Counted from the stretch's first letter, positions 23,101 to 35,179 are shown. The stretch is DNA of 64,000 nt from Benincasa hispida (GCF_009727055.1 NC_052350.1:24935678-24999677), one strand, 5' to 3'. Translations and numbers: made by a program. The notes: generated from the sequence alone by a model not told the origin.

Positions 23101-26100
23101 CATTTTCCACGTGGGCATAAGCTTGCATAATTTTGTTTTTTGTTTCACCTAAAAGGTTTCGTACCAATGAAGATATTTTCCCTCACTTATATACATATGA
23201 TTTTCCCCTTGTCTAACCAATGTGAAACTTTGGTCACATTTCTAACATACATGACATTTTTTTTTTTTTTTTTAAAGAAATACAACTTTTCATTGATATA
23301 ATGAAAAGAGTCTAAATGCTCAAAATACAAGCATATGACATTTTCTAAAGCATAACTCTCCCTCTAGCCTATAACGGACTCTTACCCCCTAATTTTCCCT
23401 CTTTGTTCCTCATGTATGTGCATTTGATGGGAAGCATACCATACTAATAGACAACTTTTGAAGAAAATTATTCCGGTTTCATGTCTTTGGCGACAGAGAA
23501 AATATACTTCAACATTTCTCATATTAGTGAAATAAATTGAATCTAATTATTTCTTTAATAACATCATTATTCAGCTTGTGCAATTATTATTTTTTAATCC
23601 ATAAATGTCTACAATTATTATTTTTTAATCCATAAATGTCTACGCCATCTTATGTACATCTCGACTAATTCTATAGAACAACCTACCTATTTTTCATTGA
23701 TTTTTCTCTAAATACTCACTTTTTGTCTTTAGAATTAATTTCAATTAATAAATTAAAAATCGTCAAAAGAATTATAATTAATTAAGTTTCACTATTTTGA
23801 TCACTTTTAAAATTAAATTTAAAATTCCACTTCATAAGTATTTTTAATTAATTAATAGAAATTGACGTCAATGATTGAAAGTGAGTATTTAATGAAATTG
23901 AGGTTAAAAATGTAAAATTTTGAAATCCATGGACAAAATTGAAATAAAACTCAAATCTCATGGATAAAACTGTAACATTTTGAAACTTAGGGACTAAATT
24001 GAAACAAAATTCAAAACTTAAGGACTAAATGTGTAACATTTTAAAACCTAAGGACCAAATAGAAACTAGGGCTAAAATCTAGAGACAAAATCTAGAGACC
24101 AAAAAAGTATTATTCCTAAATTTCAATATTTAAACAACTAGTAAATATGTATGAAGAAAAAATTTGTTCATGTGCAGCTAAGTCCATGCCCTCCCATCTA
24201 CATACCGATTTTTTTTTTCTTTTTTTTGAAAAAATGTTTAAAAAATGAATTGTCACATAGCAATTTTTAATTGGGTGCAATAGATGGTTGTACTATTGCC
24301 CATTAATAAGAGCAACATGTCATCATAGACATGACATTCCACCAAAGATTTTACTAAGAGGTTACAAGTGGCCGTTAGCACAACATTACTAAAGCATCTA
24401 ATTGTCTTTTGAAATACCATACGATTGGAAAATGTAGGAATGTAAAGGCTGCATTTAGGTAATAATCGAAGTAATAAACTACAATCAATTAAGATCACTG
24501 AACATACCACACTCTGGGCAGAGCGGTCATTTCGTCTCACGGTTGCAGGATGCAAAAGGAATTCTTCATCAGAATCAGGTACCTTCACCCTGATTGCTCG
24601 GATCGTTCTATCATAAGTAACAGCTGTTGATACTGACATTTAGAAAGGTATAATGAAAATCAGCATCCTTTTTGTAGCATGAACAATTAAAATCGTTCTT
24701 AAGAATATATTGGGCAAGCTTTAGTATAATACCAACACAATTGTTAGAAGGTGAAAAGAGAGTACCTTGTTGCCGGATCTTGGCACACTGTTGCACAACA
24801 CAGACCCCAAGATCCTGAAATGTCTTGGCGACTTCACCTTGAGGATCAGCCACCGCTTCAGGTATCCCACTATCTCCTGATGCTGATAGCTATCCAAATT
24901 AAACAACAAACTTTGAAGCGCTTAAACAAAAATTTAAATTGGGCCAGAGGACACTCATAAATGTCGTCAAGGGAACTTAACATCAGACTTACAGTTGGTC
25001 TAATAGGAAGATCAAACAAGTGAGGAATTCCAAACTGCTGGACAACCTGCAATTAATACACTACTTCTTAGCTGTAGTTGGATAAATCTTTTCTACCTTC
25101 AAAATAGTTCTCAGGATATGCTACGTGCCTGAGAACCTGAACCTCTGCCAAATGGATAATAACGTTTTCCGTCAGCATCAAAGTGGCACATGTTCTCAAC
25201 CACGGCCACACAGGGCACCTAGAGTAAAATCGGTATCTTCAAGTTAGAGTATGTCTGATCATCAGACCCTTCTGTCTGTTAGTTCATGGATTGCCCAGTA
25301 AGCAAACTTTACATAATGACAATCAATTAAATTTTCATCAGAAATTCCAAACCTTCAGTTTTGAAAACATGCGAACTCCTTTAGCAACATCAATGAATGC
25401 TAATTTTTGTGGTGTGGTTACAATAACAGCAGCAGTTAATGGGGCCACCTGAAAATGTTTCTTTATCATATCACCAATAATAAACAACGGAATCAACTAA
25501 GCTTCAGATGTAGAAAGGTCAGCAGAAATGTCCTGGTTGGAAAGGCTATCTACAATAATTCAAATATACTCCAAAGAAAATACCAATGGAAAATAAAGCA
25601 ATAATAAGACACCAAGGAAGAAACTATATTATAGAGGAAGAGTAAAGAACCTAATGCATCAAAGAAAAGGAAAACACAATTTCAATGAACTCTTACATTG
25701 TTAATTTTTTTGAAACGTGAACTCTTACATTGTTATTGCAAACAGGCTTGAAATATTATAATGGGTTAAAGGAAATTTAAAGTAAAAATACAAACAAACC
25801 TGACAAAGAGTGAGTTGAATGTCACCGGTTCCAGGGGGCATATCAATAACTAGGTAATCCAACTCACCCCTACAATATTTACAGCTGATTAGGATTAAAA
25901 AATGGTTGCCTGTCCTTACACTGATAATAGGTAGCCACTCGTTCTATTAGGACAAGGTACAAAATCAAATTCATGTGTTCAGATCATAATTAAAGAAACT
26001 ACCGGCAGGATACAATAAACGTAAGCTCCTAAGGCCTCATAAGCAAAGAGGAATTTAGTAGCTATACCATTCTTCCTTTTTGGTTATGTAGATGGAGAAT

Positions 26101-29100
26101 AAATTGATAGTGACATTCTATAGGTAAGCTGTATTTTAAATGTGCCTACTAGATCAGTTTACAAAATTCGATATTTTAGGTCCAATTGGATCATCTCCTT
26201 TTTCTGGTGATGCAAGGAGGAAACTGATTCTAACCTTCAAGAGAGTAAACTGGAATGAAATGTAACGACTAGCTTATTTAAATATAACACATTGCTGTGA
26301 AACCATCTAATTATTAAACTAAAGCTAAACCAAAAGAAGTGCAGACTTTAACACTTCATAAGTTGTACATTTGAAAATTGTATCTTTAATTAGAACTTTC
26401 AAATATATAGTTGGTCGGGTATGAGGGAAAATATGCAGAACATTTTGTTTTAGTTTTTGCCTTGAAACTTCTCTTGATTTGTTTCTTTCTTCATTAGTTT
26501 TAGGAGCTTTTGTTTGAGGAAAAGAGTAGATATGTAATGAAAATATATTAAATAGTTAAAATTTACCCAAGTCCCGTAATTAACTGGTAGTTTCAGTTTG
26601 ATACATGCGGAATAAATATGATCTCTTTACTAATGTATTCATGATTTCTAATTTGTTTACCAAGAGCACAAACCATTCAGCAGTAGTCAGTAGCTGGGTA
26701 ATGACACCAGAAACCATTGGACCTCGCATTATGGCACGACCCTGTCCTGCAAATCCAAAAGATACCAACTTGACTCCCAAGTATTCAGTTGGAAGAATGG
26801 TTCTCGTCTCTGGATTCTGTAGAAATTTTAGACATTCATAATCTACCGTCACCGACTGAGAAAATTTTTATTGAAATGTTGAAAAGATACCATTTCTAGC
26901 AGTCTGTTTTCAGGGGAAACCATAGTGGGCAAACTTGGTCCGTAAACATCAGCATCAAAAATACCAACTCTAGCACCCATACCAGCCAAAGTATAAGCCA
27001 GATTTACAGCTACAGTTGATTTCCCTACACCTCCCTGCATTAAATGTTAGCCATCTCCTTTAACAAGAAAGAAGAGGAGAACATAACAGAATTTCCTGAT
27101 GCCAAAACAGTAGCCATTTTTTCCCCCTCAGATGCAAAGACATTAGATAGCAGTTTTCCACAATGTTTATGATAGGCCCCAAAATAAACAAGCGTATATG
27201 TAAGTGCATCAGAAAGAGTGAGGGTGTGTGAGAGGAGAGCTTACATTCTTTCGGGGACCCATAGTATTTTGTTAGTTAGAAGGAGGGCCACAGAGGTGGG
27301 GGTATATACCTGACTGTTTGTTTAGGGAGGGAGTTCCCCCCCCCCTCCCCCCCTTTTTGGGGGTGTTTTGCCTGGGCATCCTATGTGAGGATTAGGAGAG
27401 GTGGGAAGCCCCCAAATTTTCCCCTGTTTTCTTGTTATCTTGTTTATAAATAAAAATGATGGGCAAAAGCCTATCAACTTACGGATATAACATGAAAGAA
27501 TTTAAAGAAATTATGCAACAAACTTTTTTCCAGCAAGGAAGTCAATCTTGGAAGTTAATGGTCAACACATTGGATAGATATTCATATAAAGTTGAGTTGA
27601 AACGGGATGAAAATGAGTAGCCTACCTTGCAACTCGAAACTGCCACAATGTTTGAGATTCTCTGCAACCCAGGTGGAAGTTCCCCAGCATAAATAGGCTT
27701 TGCTGGTTGTGCTGACATTGTCACTTTCACATTTTTAACCCAAGGAAGTGCTGCTACTACCTCATTAGCCCTCTGTTCAAACTGTCATGCAATGTATGTA
27801 ACCTTTAATTATGACATTCAAGCAATAATCAAAATACTCTGTTCAAACTGTCATGCAATGTATGTTTTTTAAGAAAACCGTGGAAGAAATTTATCTGAAA
27901 TTAACAAAAATAAATATAAACTAATGAAATTAATGTAGAACATTTACAGACAAAAATAATGGACCGAACCATGGTGGATGACAACCAATTCCATTTCTAA
28001 AAAAATTGTGGTTAAAAACAAAAAGTCTACCCTTCCAAACATATGTCAGTTCTTGTTCAAACAACATGATTGGGTCAATTACCAGGTCCTTGACTGGACA
28101 TGCTGGTGTAGTGAGTTCTAACCGGAAAGAAACCTGTGATCCAACAAACAATCTAGTTTAGTTAACAACAAGAAGACATCACAGAAAAATCTGCCAATTC
28201 TATGCTCTCAATAAACCTCTCCTATAGCCTCATCAATGTGAAGATCTTTCACGAAACCACATGAGACAATATCTGTTCCAAAATCTGGGTCGATAATTTG
28301 TGACAAGGCTTTTAACACATCCGTCTCAGCCATCTCAGTGGACATTACAGAAGCACCAGCTACAATTTACAGAAAACAGAAGATATGGTTTGGTTATAAT
28401 ACCATTGATGAAACAACAGCAGATGGCCAATGTTGGATATAATGATAACAAAAACAAATTGGTTTTAAAGAAATGATTTGATGCTATACCCTCATACTAA
28501 CTTGATTGTCTGATGACTGGTGTGAGATATAAGCATGGATATTGTTCTGTGCATAGCGGATACACTGGACTTCATATAGTATGAAAGGCAGGCTTCGTGC
28601 ATTCTCAGTTTTTGCTAAGTCTCACATGTATAATATACTGCCGGCTATTAACTTGTTCCTCAACAAATTTAGAGTATAATCTTTCTTTGACTCTCGATAA
28701 ATTTTTACTCGAGTCTAAAAATGCAAAGTGATAGCCTGGTCTCCTTATCTTAGCTTAAATTTTCCATTAATATTGATAACTGGATGAATGAATCAATATT
28801 ATTATTTATATACATTCTTCTATTATTTATCTCTTCAAACTTGGATAATTTTGCCTTATTTATCTCTTCAAACTCAGATAATTTACCTATACGAACTTTC
28901 AGTAAATAAGGCACCAATTATCATCGCAAGAGTCAATAGTTCAATCTCCCACCCTGTTCGAACTCAACCAACAAAAAGTCTTCCATGAATTGTTTTCCTT
29001 TTAAAATATGTAAACTTTTTTTTCCCTTAATTCGATGTGGGCATATTTAGACACCCATTCTGAAGCAATGAACGAATGAAGTTTTAAGAGAAATTCTAAA

Positions 29101-29927
29101 CTTGGAAGCTTTGAGTCACAACTTGTACGTTCGTACACTAGAAGTTACAAAGTTTTTAAAAATCTTAATCACTGTATATTTGTATTTGAAGACATATGTG
29201 TGTATATGACAATAACGACCATATTACAAAAATTAAAATAACAAAATTTAACGAAGCAAACTTCCAGAGATTTTAGTATGCATTCCATTCATAATACAGT
29301 AAATTATCGTAAACAACTAAAATATACTAAACAAAAAATAATAAAGATAAACAAATGACGTTAACTTTTTTTAATACTACTAGCACGTGCCACGCCTAAT
29401 TTACAATTCTAATAAGAATCCGCTCCTCACCTACAATGCAATTTCACCGCGCAAAACAAAATTGCCAACTAATCAAATTTCGTCTCGGGAATCCAATACC
29501 ACAGCGAAATAGGCAAACTCATTTAAGTAGGAATTTGCGATCTGGTGAAAGATTACCAAACTCAACAAACCTCTGTACATTAACCAATGGAGGTTTCGCA
29601 GTTCTACAAGTGGATTCAACAAAAAAGTAAGCAATAAACTGAAAATTACCTTCAGTAGAAGCAGCATTTCTAGTGAATGAACTCGGAATGGAGTTTCCAC
29701 GTAATACAGAAATCGACCTATCAATTCTTTGGTTCTGAACCAAAGACTTGAAAGCCGAGACAAGCAGAACATTATCTGAGAGATAGAAAACTAAATTTAG
29801 AGACTGAAGATTATTCAGGATAACGAACTGCATTTGTGGAAAAAGCGGATTGAAACATACCTGGTTTTGATTGTGCCTTGATAATCTTGAATGAGAGACA
29901 TGGCGAGGATGGAGTATGGAGAAGCAT
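20196..29927 (-). CDS. HCF101: HCF101, plastid Fe-S cluster carrier ATPase
   Basis: Fifteen - strand exons: 29927-29861, 29775-29650, 28359-28217, 28133-28083, 27781-27626, 27034-26891, 26816-26674, 25869-25800, 25448-25353, 25218-25129, 25046-24993, 24889-24766, 24632-24508, 21720-21598, 20276-20196. All phases agree and the product is 530 residues, close to Arabidopsis HCF101. Residues 1-64 are Ser-rich and transit-peptide-like. A MIP18/DUF59 domain follows ([24 protein letters not shown]). The P-loop ATPase has deviant Walker A CKGGVGKST (180-188), [10 protein letters not shown] (208-217) and [10 protein letters not shown] (284-293). [10 protein letters not shown] (340-349) and CVVQQC (410-415) give cysteines of the kind that hold a 4Fe-4S cluster. 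A C-terminal DUF971 domain ([28 protein letters not shown]) completes the plant form. HCF101 carries 4Fe-4S clusters to photosystem I and other stromal acceptors. Fourteen introns were inferred: thirteen GT-AG and one apparent GC-AG (after 25129). The last exon could alternatively splice at CAG/GTAAAA, but reading on gives a natural stop, VKL then TAG. Confidence 0.96.
20395..20616. mobile_element. MITE with GGGAGTGTTTGG-type ends
   Basis: About 222 bp bounded by GGGAGGTGTTTTGG at left and CCAAACACTCCC at right, an imperfect terminal inverted repeat. Internal halves are partly complementary (GTGGAGTCTG..., ...GAGGTGGAGTTCACAATTCC). No clear target duplication survives. The ends resemble hAT- or Harbinger-derived MITEs; class uncertain. 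Confidence 0.6.
20640..20815. repeat. palindromic repeat, possible MITE
   Basis: Imperfect inverted halves built from AAATCA/TGATTT words (CAAATCAATTTTAATAA against GATTTTGAGTGATTAAAG). This sequence type is common as a non-coding foldback in dicot genomes. Confidence 0.4.
20960..21169. mobile_element. MITE-1 copy d, in HCF101 intron 14
   Basis: Best-preserved copy. Left terminus GGAAAATTTTCACAAATAG, right terminus CTATTTTTGGAAATCTCCC, with TGATAGACTTCTATCA palindromes inside. Confidence 0.78.
22646..23247 (-). mobile_element. TRIM retrotransposon in HCF101 intron 13
   Basis: Terminal-repeat retrotransposon in miniature, 602 bp, read on the - strand. The 5' LTR is 23247-23055 (193 bp, TGTTAGAAATG ... 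TTATCA). It is followed by a primer-binding site AGTGGTATTAGAGCC complementary to initiator tRNA-Met, a roughly 218-bp non-coding middle, a purine tract GGAGAAGAT, and the 3' LTR 22836-22646 (191 bp, TGTTGGGTATG ... ATATCA). The LTRs share TCACATTGG, TATATAAGTGAGGGA and GGTGAAAC. Flanks GACAT and TACAT fit a 5-bp target duplication with one change. There is no coding capacity. Confidence 0.88.
23257..23345 (-). mobile_element. short retroposon beside the TRIM
   Basis: Poly-T of about 18 bases followed by AAAGAAATACAACTTTTCATTG and ending ATACAAGC, flanked on both sides by ATGACATTTT. A poly-A tail on the - strand plus a target duplication of about 10 bp indicates an LINE-machinery insertion, a SINE or a 5'-truncated LINE. 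Confidence 0.55.
23581..23642. repeat. exact 31-bp tandem duplication
   Basis: Two adjacent identical 31-base units starting CAATTATTATTTTTTAATCC, at 23581-23611 and 23612-23642. Confidence 0.95.
23880..24110. repeat. 'AGGGACTAAATTGAAAC' repeat block
   Basis: Loosely repeated units of about 35-40 bp reading 'AAACTTAGGGACTAAATTGAAACAAA' with substitutions. Non-coding. Decayed relatives occur at about 12820 and 17710. Confidence 0.6.
24155..24300. mobile_element. MITE-3 fragment
   Basis: AAAAAATGAATTGTCACATAGCAATTTTTAATTG is the reverse complement of the core of the element at 15848, followed by GGTGCAATAGATG, similar to its terminus. One end is eroded. Confidence 0.5.
27235..27445. repeat. 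GC-rich block in HCF101 intron 5
   Basis: A strongly G/C-biased block containing CCCCCCCCCTCCCCCCCC followed by TTTTTGGGGG, and ending before ATAAATAAAAATGATGG. Its composition differs sharply from the AT-rich intron around it, suggesting a retroelement or LTR fragment. No coding or terminal repeats are seen. Confidence 0.4.
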
Positions 29928-30254
29928 TTTTAGAGCGAAGGGAAGCGGAAAGCTACCTCAGTGTGGCTGAAACGATACTCGAGGGAAGTGAACTCTTACC
30001 TTCTCAACTTCCTACTCTTGCGGTTGCCACATAATCTTCTTCCTAATCCATCCGATTTTCTGCAACGACACCGTTTCATCGTTTTGCAAATTTCGACTCT
30101 CGTTGGAAATTATATATTTTTTTATTTCGCGTATTTGTGATCATGTCTTGTTTCCGTCTTTTCAGACTAACGGTTGTACTTGTTCCACGTGTAGCCATGG
30201 CAATTTTGTTCTTTCTATTTTCTTAATTGTCGATTATGTTGTCTAAAAAAAGAG
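29928..30254 (-). promoter_or_regulatory. HCF101 upstream region
   Basis: Upstream of the ATG at 29927 the sequence is markedly less AT-rich (for example CCCTCGAGTATCG) and likely holds the 5' UTR and core promoter. A TATATA tract lies at 30111-30116, about 185 bp upstream of the ATG. CCACGTGT (about 30184-30192) contains an ACGT core, as in G-box-like light-responsive sites. The start site cannot be fixed from sequence. Confidence 0.4.
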
Positions 30255-30852
30255 AGTCACTTGCAAGAATAGTAAAAAAAAAAAAAAAAATCATTTCTGT
30301 TTTACCATTTTAGCAATGTCTTTTCAGATTTTGTAAATAGAGCAAATAATAATAATAATAATAATAAAAGCAGATTTCTATTTTTATTATTCAGAATTTA
30401 CACTTAATGTATCATAGTATGTTAGTAGTATATCTAATATACTTTATATTTGGTATATCAATTGACAAATATACCAAATATAAAGTATATAAGTTATACA
30501 ATGTGAAAAAGAGGTAATCATAACTCGCATCAGTTCTTGTCAAGTACGATGTCACAATAGTATAAGAAACGACGGAAAATAAATGTAGAAAGTTAAAGCA
30601 TTAACAGAACACAGTGTTTGTTAACCCAATTCGGGAACACTACCTACATTTGGGAGGACAGTGTGTCCGTGAAAAGATATTTTCACTGATATAAAGTCAA
30701 GCGATTACAACGTTGTATTTATCTATAAAGACGTAGTAAATACAATGACACACAAACATTTTAACCCCGAGCAAGATCATCTAGACTTCCCCCTAAGTGT
30801 GAGACTCCATCTTAAAGAACTTAGGCTCCCTTTAAGTATATGAATATTAATG

Positions 30853-32733
30853 TGTTAGGTTTTATGTCCTAAAACTCGTGGTTTGTAAACAATAAAAACT
30901 TATTTTGAAAATTCAATAAGTTGTTATTGAATATATGTATTGCTTATTAGAAATTCAATAAACCTAAAAGACCCATGACTATTACATGAGTACTTGAACT
31001 TTATGTGGAGACATAAAAGTGGATCGGGTTCGAGTAAATAGTCAAAATGATCTATAGTATATGAATAAGGTTGGGTGTTTTATTCTGGTAACACTATTGG
31101 ATACGGCCTACTTTGTAGTTGTTACAAAGAGTTGTAAAGTGCTACAAACGATGTGACTCTAATTCGTACATATTATGACATGAGGAGTGAGGGCGTCCTG
31201 TGTAAATGGGTTTGTACAAGATCGAACCATGAAATCAATCACTCTTACTTTATAACGTTGTTTACTGTTTAAGACTGACTATTTCAAAGCGATGACCTAG
31301 GTAACTTGACCTTAATCTTGAGCTAACTATGAACTCCTGTTTATTCGGGAGTATCCTTAGATTTGCATAGGTGAGAGTTGGCTTAATAGCGTCGGCTTAA
31401 TAAACCTCCATTTCAAGGGTAAGATCGGGTAGATAGTCGGGGACATAGGGTGCAAGAAGAAATTCACTCCTACCCACTTTTAGGGATAGTAGAGAGGTTG
31501 TTCTCTTAAGTGCTGACTTCGGGTCCTGAACAAAGGGCCCACCCTTTCATTGGCCTGAGAGAGACTCAGTTTATTGATTGGATCACAGATCAATTGTTCA
31601 TTGGAGGATCAGTGAGACTTGAGGAACAATAGGTAATCTCGGGGGTAAAACAGACATTTGACCCAGCCGTTATTACGAATGTGAAAGGTTAACTTACTAA
31701 TCATAGTTATATCGAGTGGACATAATATATCTACATTGAGGGAAGTTCAACTATGACTTTAGTGGAGTGACCCATTAGTTAACGAATGAGGGTTAATTTG
31801 ATGTATGAGTTTAGCCAAAGATTGTTGGAGCCTATGATCTGTAGGTCCGCAAGGTCCCCCTATTAGCTCGTAAATGGATTAGCTTTAGAGTAGCGTGATA
31901 AGTTAATTTGAAACATTCAAATTAGAATTAAAGGAATTAGTAATTATATGAGATATAATTACACTTTAATTTTAAGAATTAAATGGAATAGAAGAATTAA
32001 TAAATATTTAAATATGATTTAAATATATGAAGATGGATTTGTGTAAAATTAATTTAGTATTTGATATTAAATTAATTAGAATTAATTAAATTATTTAAAT
32101 AATTATCTATTAATTTTATTAGAAAATTAATTTATGAAATTAATTTTGTAAAATTAATAATATTTTCAATTTTTGAAATCAAATTAATTTTTGAAATCAT
32201 TTGGTAAAAATTGAAAAGTTTGAAAACGTAAAATGAGATTATGGTTTTTTCCATCAACACCTTCAACTAGCTCACACCAAACCCACTTAAGTTTGGCTTC
32301 AATAACTCCAAGCATGAGCTACATCTCCAACCATCTTCTATGCATGAGAGTCCTACAATAAGTAGAGAAGATTGGAGTGGAATTGAGGCATGCATCTATA
32401 GAGTTTTTGCTGAAAAATTCGATTTGAAGAAGTTGTTCTTTAAGTGGGTTATTCTAGTGAGTTCTTCTCTAAGTTTTCTTCATTCAAGTTTATTTTAAGT
32501 CCTACAACTCAATCTAAAGCTCCAAAAGAATAGTGGAGAAGATATTGAGGTGGTCCACAACGAGATTTGGAGAAGTTTACAGCTGAGAATCAAGTTTGCA
32601 AAAAGTTCTATAAAGATATAGCTTAAAACCCTCTTGTTATTGTATGAGCATGCTTTAAGTTACTGCCAAAATTAATGAATTAAAGTGCTTATTGATCCTT
32701 GTTGCTTCTGTTGCTTGCTGATATGCTCCTACA
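30853..32733 (+). repeat. 5' LTR of element A
   Basis: Complete LTR with TG...CA ends. It shares GTTGGGT-TTATTCTGGTAACAC-type words, TTTAGTGGAGTGACCCATTAG and GTAGGTCCGCAAGGTCCCC with LTRs B, C and D, so all four belong to one superfamily of about 1.9-kb LTRs. Confidence 0.85.
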
Positions 32734-32735
32734 AT

Positions 32736-32747
32736 TGGTATCAGAGC
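32736..32747 (+). promoter_or_regulatory. primer-binding site of element A
   Basis: TGGTATCAGAGC, complementary to the 3' end of plant initiator tRNA-Met, two bases after the LTR. This is the minus-strand priming site used by copia-type elements. Confidence 0.88.
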
Positions 32748-33059
32748 TCCATTTAAGCATTCAATTTGGTTTAATTTTGATGTGTGGGTGTTTTTCACGA
32801 GTTATATGAAAATGGTGCACTGATATAGTTTTTGAGTTTTGGCATTTAATTTCTCTTTAATTTCTTGATCAAATTTATAATTGGCTCTTGATTGATGAGC
32901 TTATAGTGTTCTCAAGAGTATGTAATTTATTTGGAGTCATTAGAGTTGAAATTAAGATGTAATTGAAGAAACAAGTGAAGAAGGCCGAGTTGCAGATTCC
33001 AATTCTTCAGCCTCTACTCAAATCTTGTTGTTGAAGTTAAAGCAAGTTTTCCCTTTTTA

Positions 33060-33480
33060 GCGAGAGCGAGAAAGCTAGATCATGTAGCTACGATCGCTGG
33101 GTGTTGAAGTGTTATGCACTAAACGATCGTGTAGCTACGGGCGCTAGGCGTTGAATTGTTGTATAGGTGATCGTGTAGCTACCGACGCTGAACGATGTGA
33201 AGAGGCGCTAGACGATAGCACTATATGATCGCCATAAACGATAGAGGCAATCGTTAGCTATGTGCGACGCTGAATGATGTGAAGAGGCACTAGACAGTAG
33301 CACTACATGATTGGTATAAACGATAGAGGCGATCGTGTAGCTACGTGCGGTGCTGAATGATGTGAAGAGGCACTACACGATGGTGCCACACAATAGTTAG
33401 AAGACGCAAGCCGATGGCACTACACGATAAGTCAGACGCTAGACGATAGATGACAACACTACACGATGAGCCTCAGCGAG
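33060..33480 (+). repeat. ACGATCGT-word array in element A
   Basis: Degenerate array of short words: GATCGTGTAGCTAC, CTAAACGATCGT, GAACGATGTGAAGAGGC, CACTACACGAT. The words are partly palindromic and many units keep CGATCG or CGAT. No open frame is maintained. The same words recur at 60640-61240 and in the LTRs of copia 2. Confidence 0.85.
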
Positions 33481-33690
33481 ATCCTGATGGAATTTTTCGA
33501 GCGAGATTTCAAGTTCAAACGAGATTTTGAATCAAGTTTGAGTGAGATTTCTAGCTCGAACGAGATTTTATTGGAATTTCAAGCGAGAGATCGAGTTGAG
33601 TAAGATTTTGAATCAAGTTCAAGTGAGATATCGAGCATGGAGCGAGAGATCGAGTTTGAAGCGAGATTCTTCAACGGAGTTGGCGAGAGT
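33481..33690 (+). repeat. GCGAGATTTCGAG-type array in element A
   Basis: Second degenerate array directly after the first, made of 'GAGCGAGATTTCAAGTTC', 'GAACGAGATTTT' and 'GCGAGAGATCGAGTT' words at about 20-30 bp spacing. Not seen in element D, so this block varies between members. Confidence 0.8.
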
Positions 33691-34394
33691 TGAACCAAGC
33701 AACACCAGAGCTAGCGAGAGTAGCCGGTTCGATCGGTTTTCTTGAGGTCTTGTCCGGTTCAACCTTAAAAGGTTTTTGGCTGGTCTGGTTCGGTTCAAGT
33801 TGTTTGGGTTCGATTTGGAATAGTTCAAGTGATCCGGAAGCGATTTTAAAGCTGTTACTGGCTGTTTTATAATAATTAAGCTTTTGTTTGGTTGTCTAAA
33901 ACCATATCAGTTTGTGTTTAATTATTTATGCATTTGATGTATGTTATAATTAAATAAATATTTTATGAGCATATAGTATACCATGTAGATTTAAAATCCC
34001 ACCATAGGAAGTATGTTACATGCATTGAAAGTATATTATAAAATGTTATAATATATAGTATGCATGTTAGAGTTTCTTTTATTTAATATAATTGTTATAT
34101 TAAATATTGAATGCCTTTGATATATGTTGTGGATGTTTAGCATGTCTAAAATTTTGTAAGTTGTTATAAAATTGGGTTAGACGTTTAAAATCTATAACAA
34201 AGAACAGCTACATGCTCACGTAGGTTAACCACTCGTTTTAAAAGTTAAAATAGGCCGTTAAACTTGTAAAACTCGAGTTATAAACTCAATCGATATATAA
34301 TCCCGTCAAAGGCTGGAGGTATTTAAGTTGACAGTTTAGAGTGCTTATTGATCCTTGTTGCTTTCATTGTTTGCTGATATACTCCTACATAGTG

Positions 34395-35090
34395 ATCAAA
34401 CACTCAGCTCTCTTCTATAGTGTTGAGAACTTCCTCTAATGTATAATTAGCCCCTCCCCCCACCCCCCCCCCCCCAAGAATGAGACTTCCTCTCACCTAG
34501 ACTTTTATCTTTTCAACTTCAAATGGAAATCATACCACTTGATTTGAATTCGGCTCCACCAAAGTCTTAGCCCTTCTCAACAATTGATGTTAAATTGAGC
34601 ACCAATATGATCCAGAGTAAGTCTCTAGATCTACAACAGTGCACATGCACAACTTTCTGCAATGAATATTGACTCATTCGTGGTATGGTTTTCGAATAAC
34701 CTACAAGACAAATTGCTCTAAGGAACTTCAAGACTGCCAACCCTATAATGAAAGCAACAACCTTTAAATATGCACAACGGAAAGAACATAAAGATAACTC
34801 TAATGTCGAATTTGTAACGCTCTAAAAAAGAAAGTATATCATAAGAATGAATCGACATGATAATCCAGTTAAGGAAAGAAAATATTATGTAGGTTCAGTA
34901 ATTTCAGAAACATCACTCTGTCTAAAACAGCAAGTGTAGGGACATCTTGAAAAACAACCCAAAAGATAGGAAGGCACATAACACAAAAAAGCAAAAGCCA
35001 CACTACTCTTAAACAAATATTGCCAACAATGAACCTTTAACACGATGGATATACCAAATTTATCATTCATAAATTTTATTTATAAGTCAA
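34395..35090. other. unclassified sequence right of element A
   Basis: Continues the host sequence interrupted by element A (left part about 30500-30852). It contains a C-run (CCCCACCCCCCCCCCCCCC, about 34456-34475). No gene is recognised. A 61-codon - strand frame at 34885-35070 lacks recognisable content. Confidence 0.4.
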
Positions 35091-35179
35091 GAAGTGTCGG
35101 TTCATGTACTATTATTCGTAGACTCAATTTCAATCCTTATTCGTCTATTGCAGAATCACCTTATAATAGTGCAATCGAT

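Larger units (their letters stand above)
21721..24507 (-). other. HCF101 intron 13, repeat-rich
   Basis: Intron of 2,787 bp and the largest in the gene. It holds the TRIM element (22646-23247), a poly-T retroposon, an exact 31-bp tandem duplication, an 'AGGGACTAAA' repeat block and a MITE-3 fragment. An 87-codon open frame at 22240-22503 has no recognisable content and is not called. Confidence 0.75.
30853..34389 (+). mobile_element. non-coding LTR retrotransposon A
   Basis: 5' LTR 30853-32733 (1,881 bp, TGTTAGG ... CTACA), primer-binding site TGGTATCAGAGC at 32736-32747 (initiator tRNA-Met), a 1.6-kb interior with no gag or pol, and a 3' end keeping only the last about 50 bp of the LTR (34340-34389). 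Flanks TAATG (30848-30852) and TAGTG (34390-34394) fit a 5-bp duplication with one change. The interior runs: leader with TTTGGAGTCATTAGAGTTG, two blocks of tandem words, a GGTTC-rich block, and a conserved 3' block with CACGTAGGTTAACCACT. Element D at 58111 has the same plan, so this is a family of large non-autonomous elements (LARD-like). Confidence 0.85.

Noticed and set aside
26605..26841. + strand frame across HCF101 exon 7
   Set aside because: Antisense shadow of the conserved - strand exon.
33542..33872. Open frames in the interior of element A as gag remnants
   Set aside because: They translate tandem words (Glu/Arg/Ser-rich), lack zinc knuckle or other gag motifs, and are not kept in element D.
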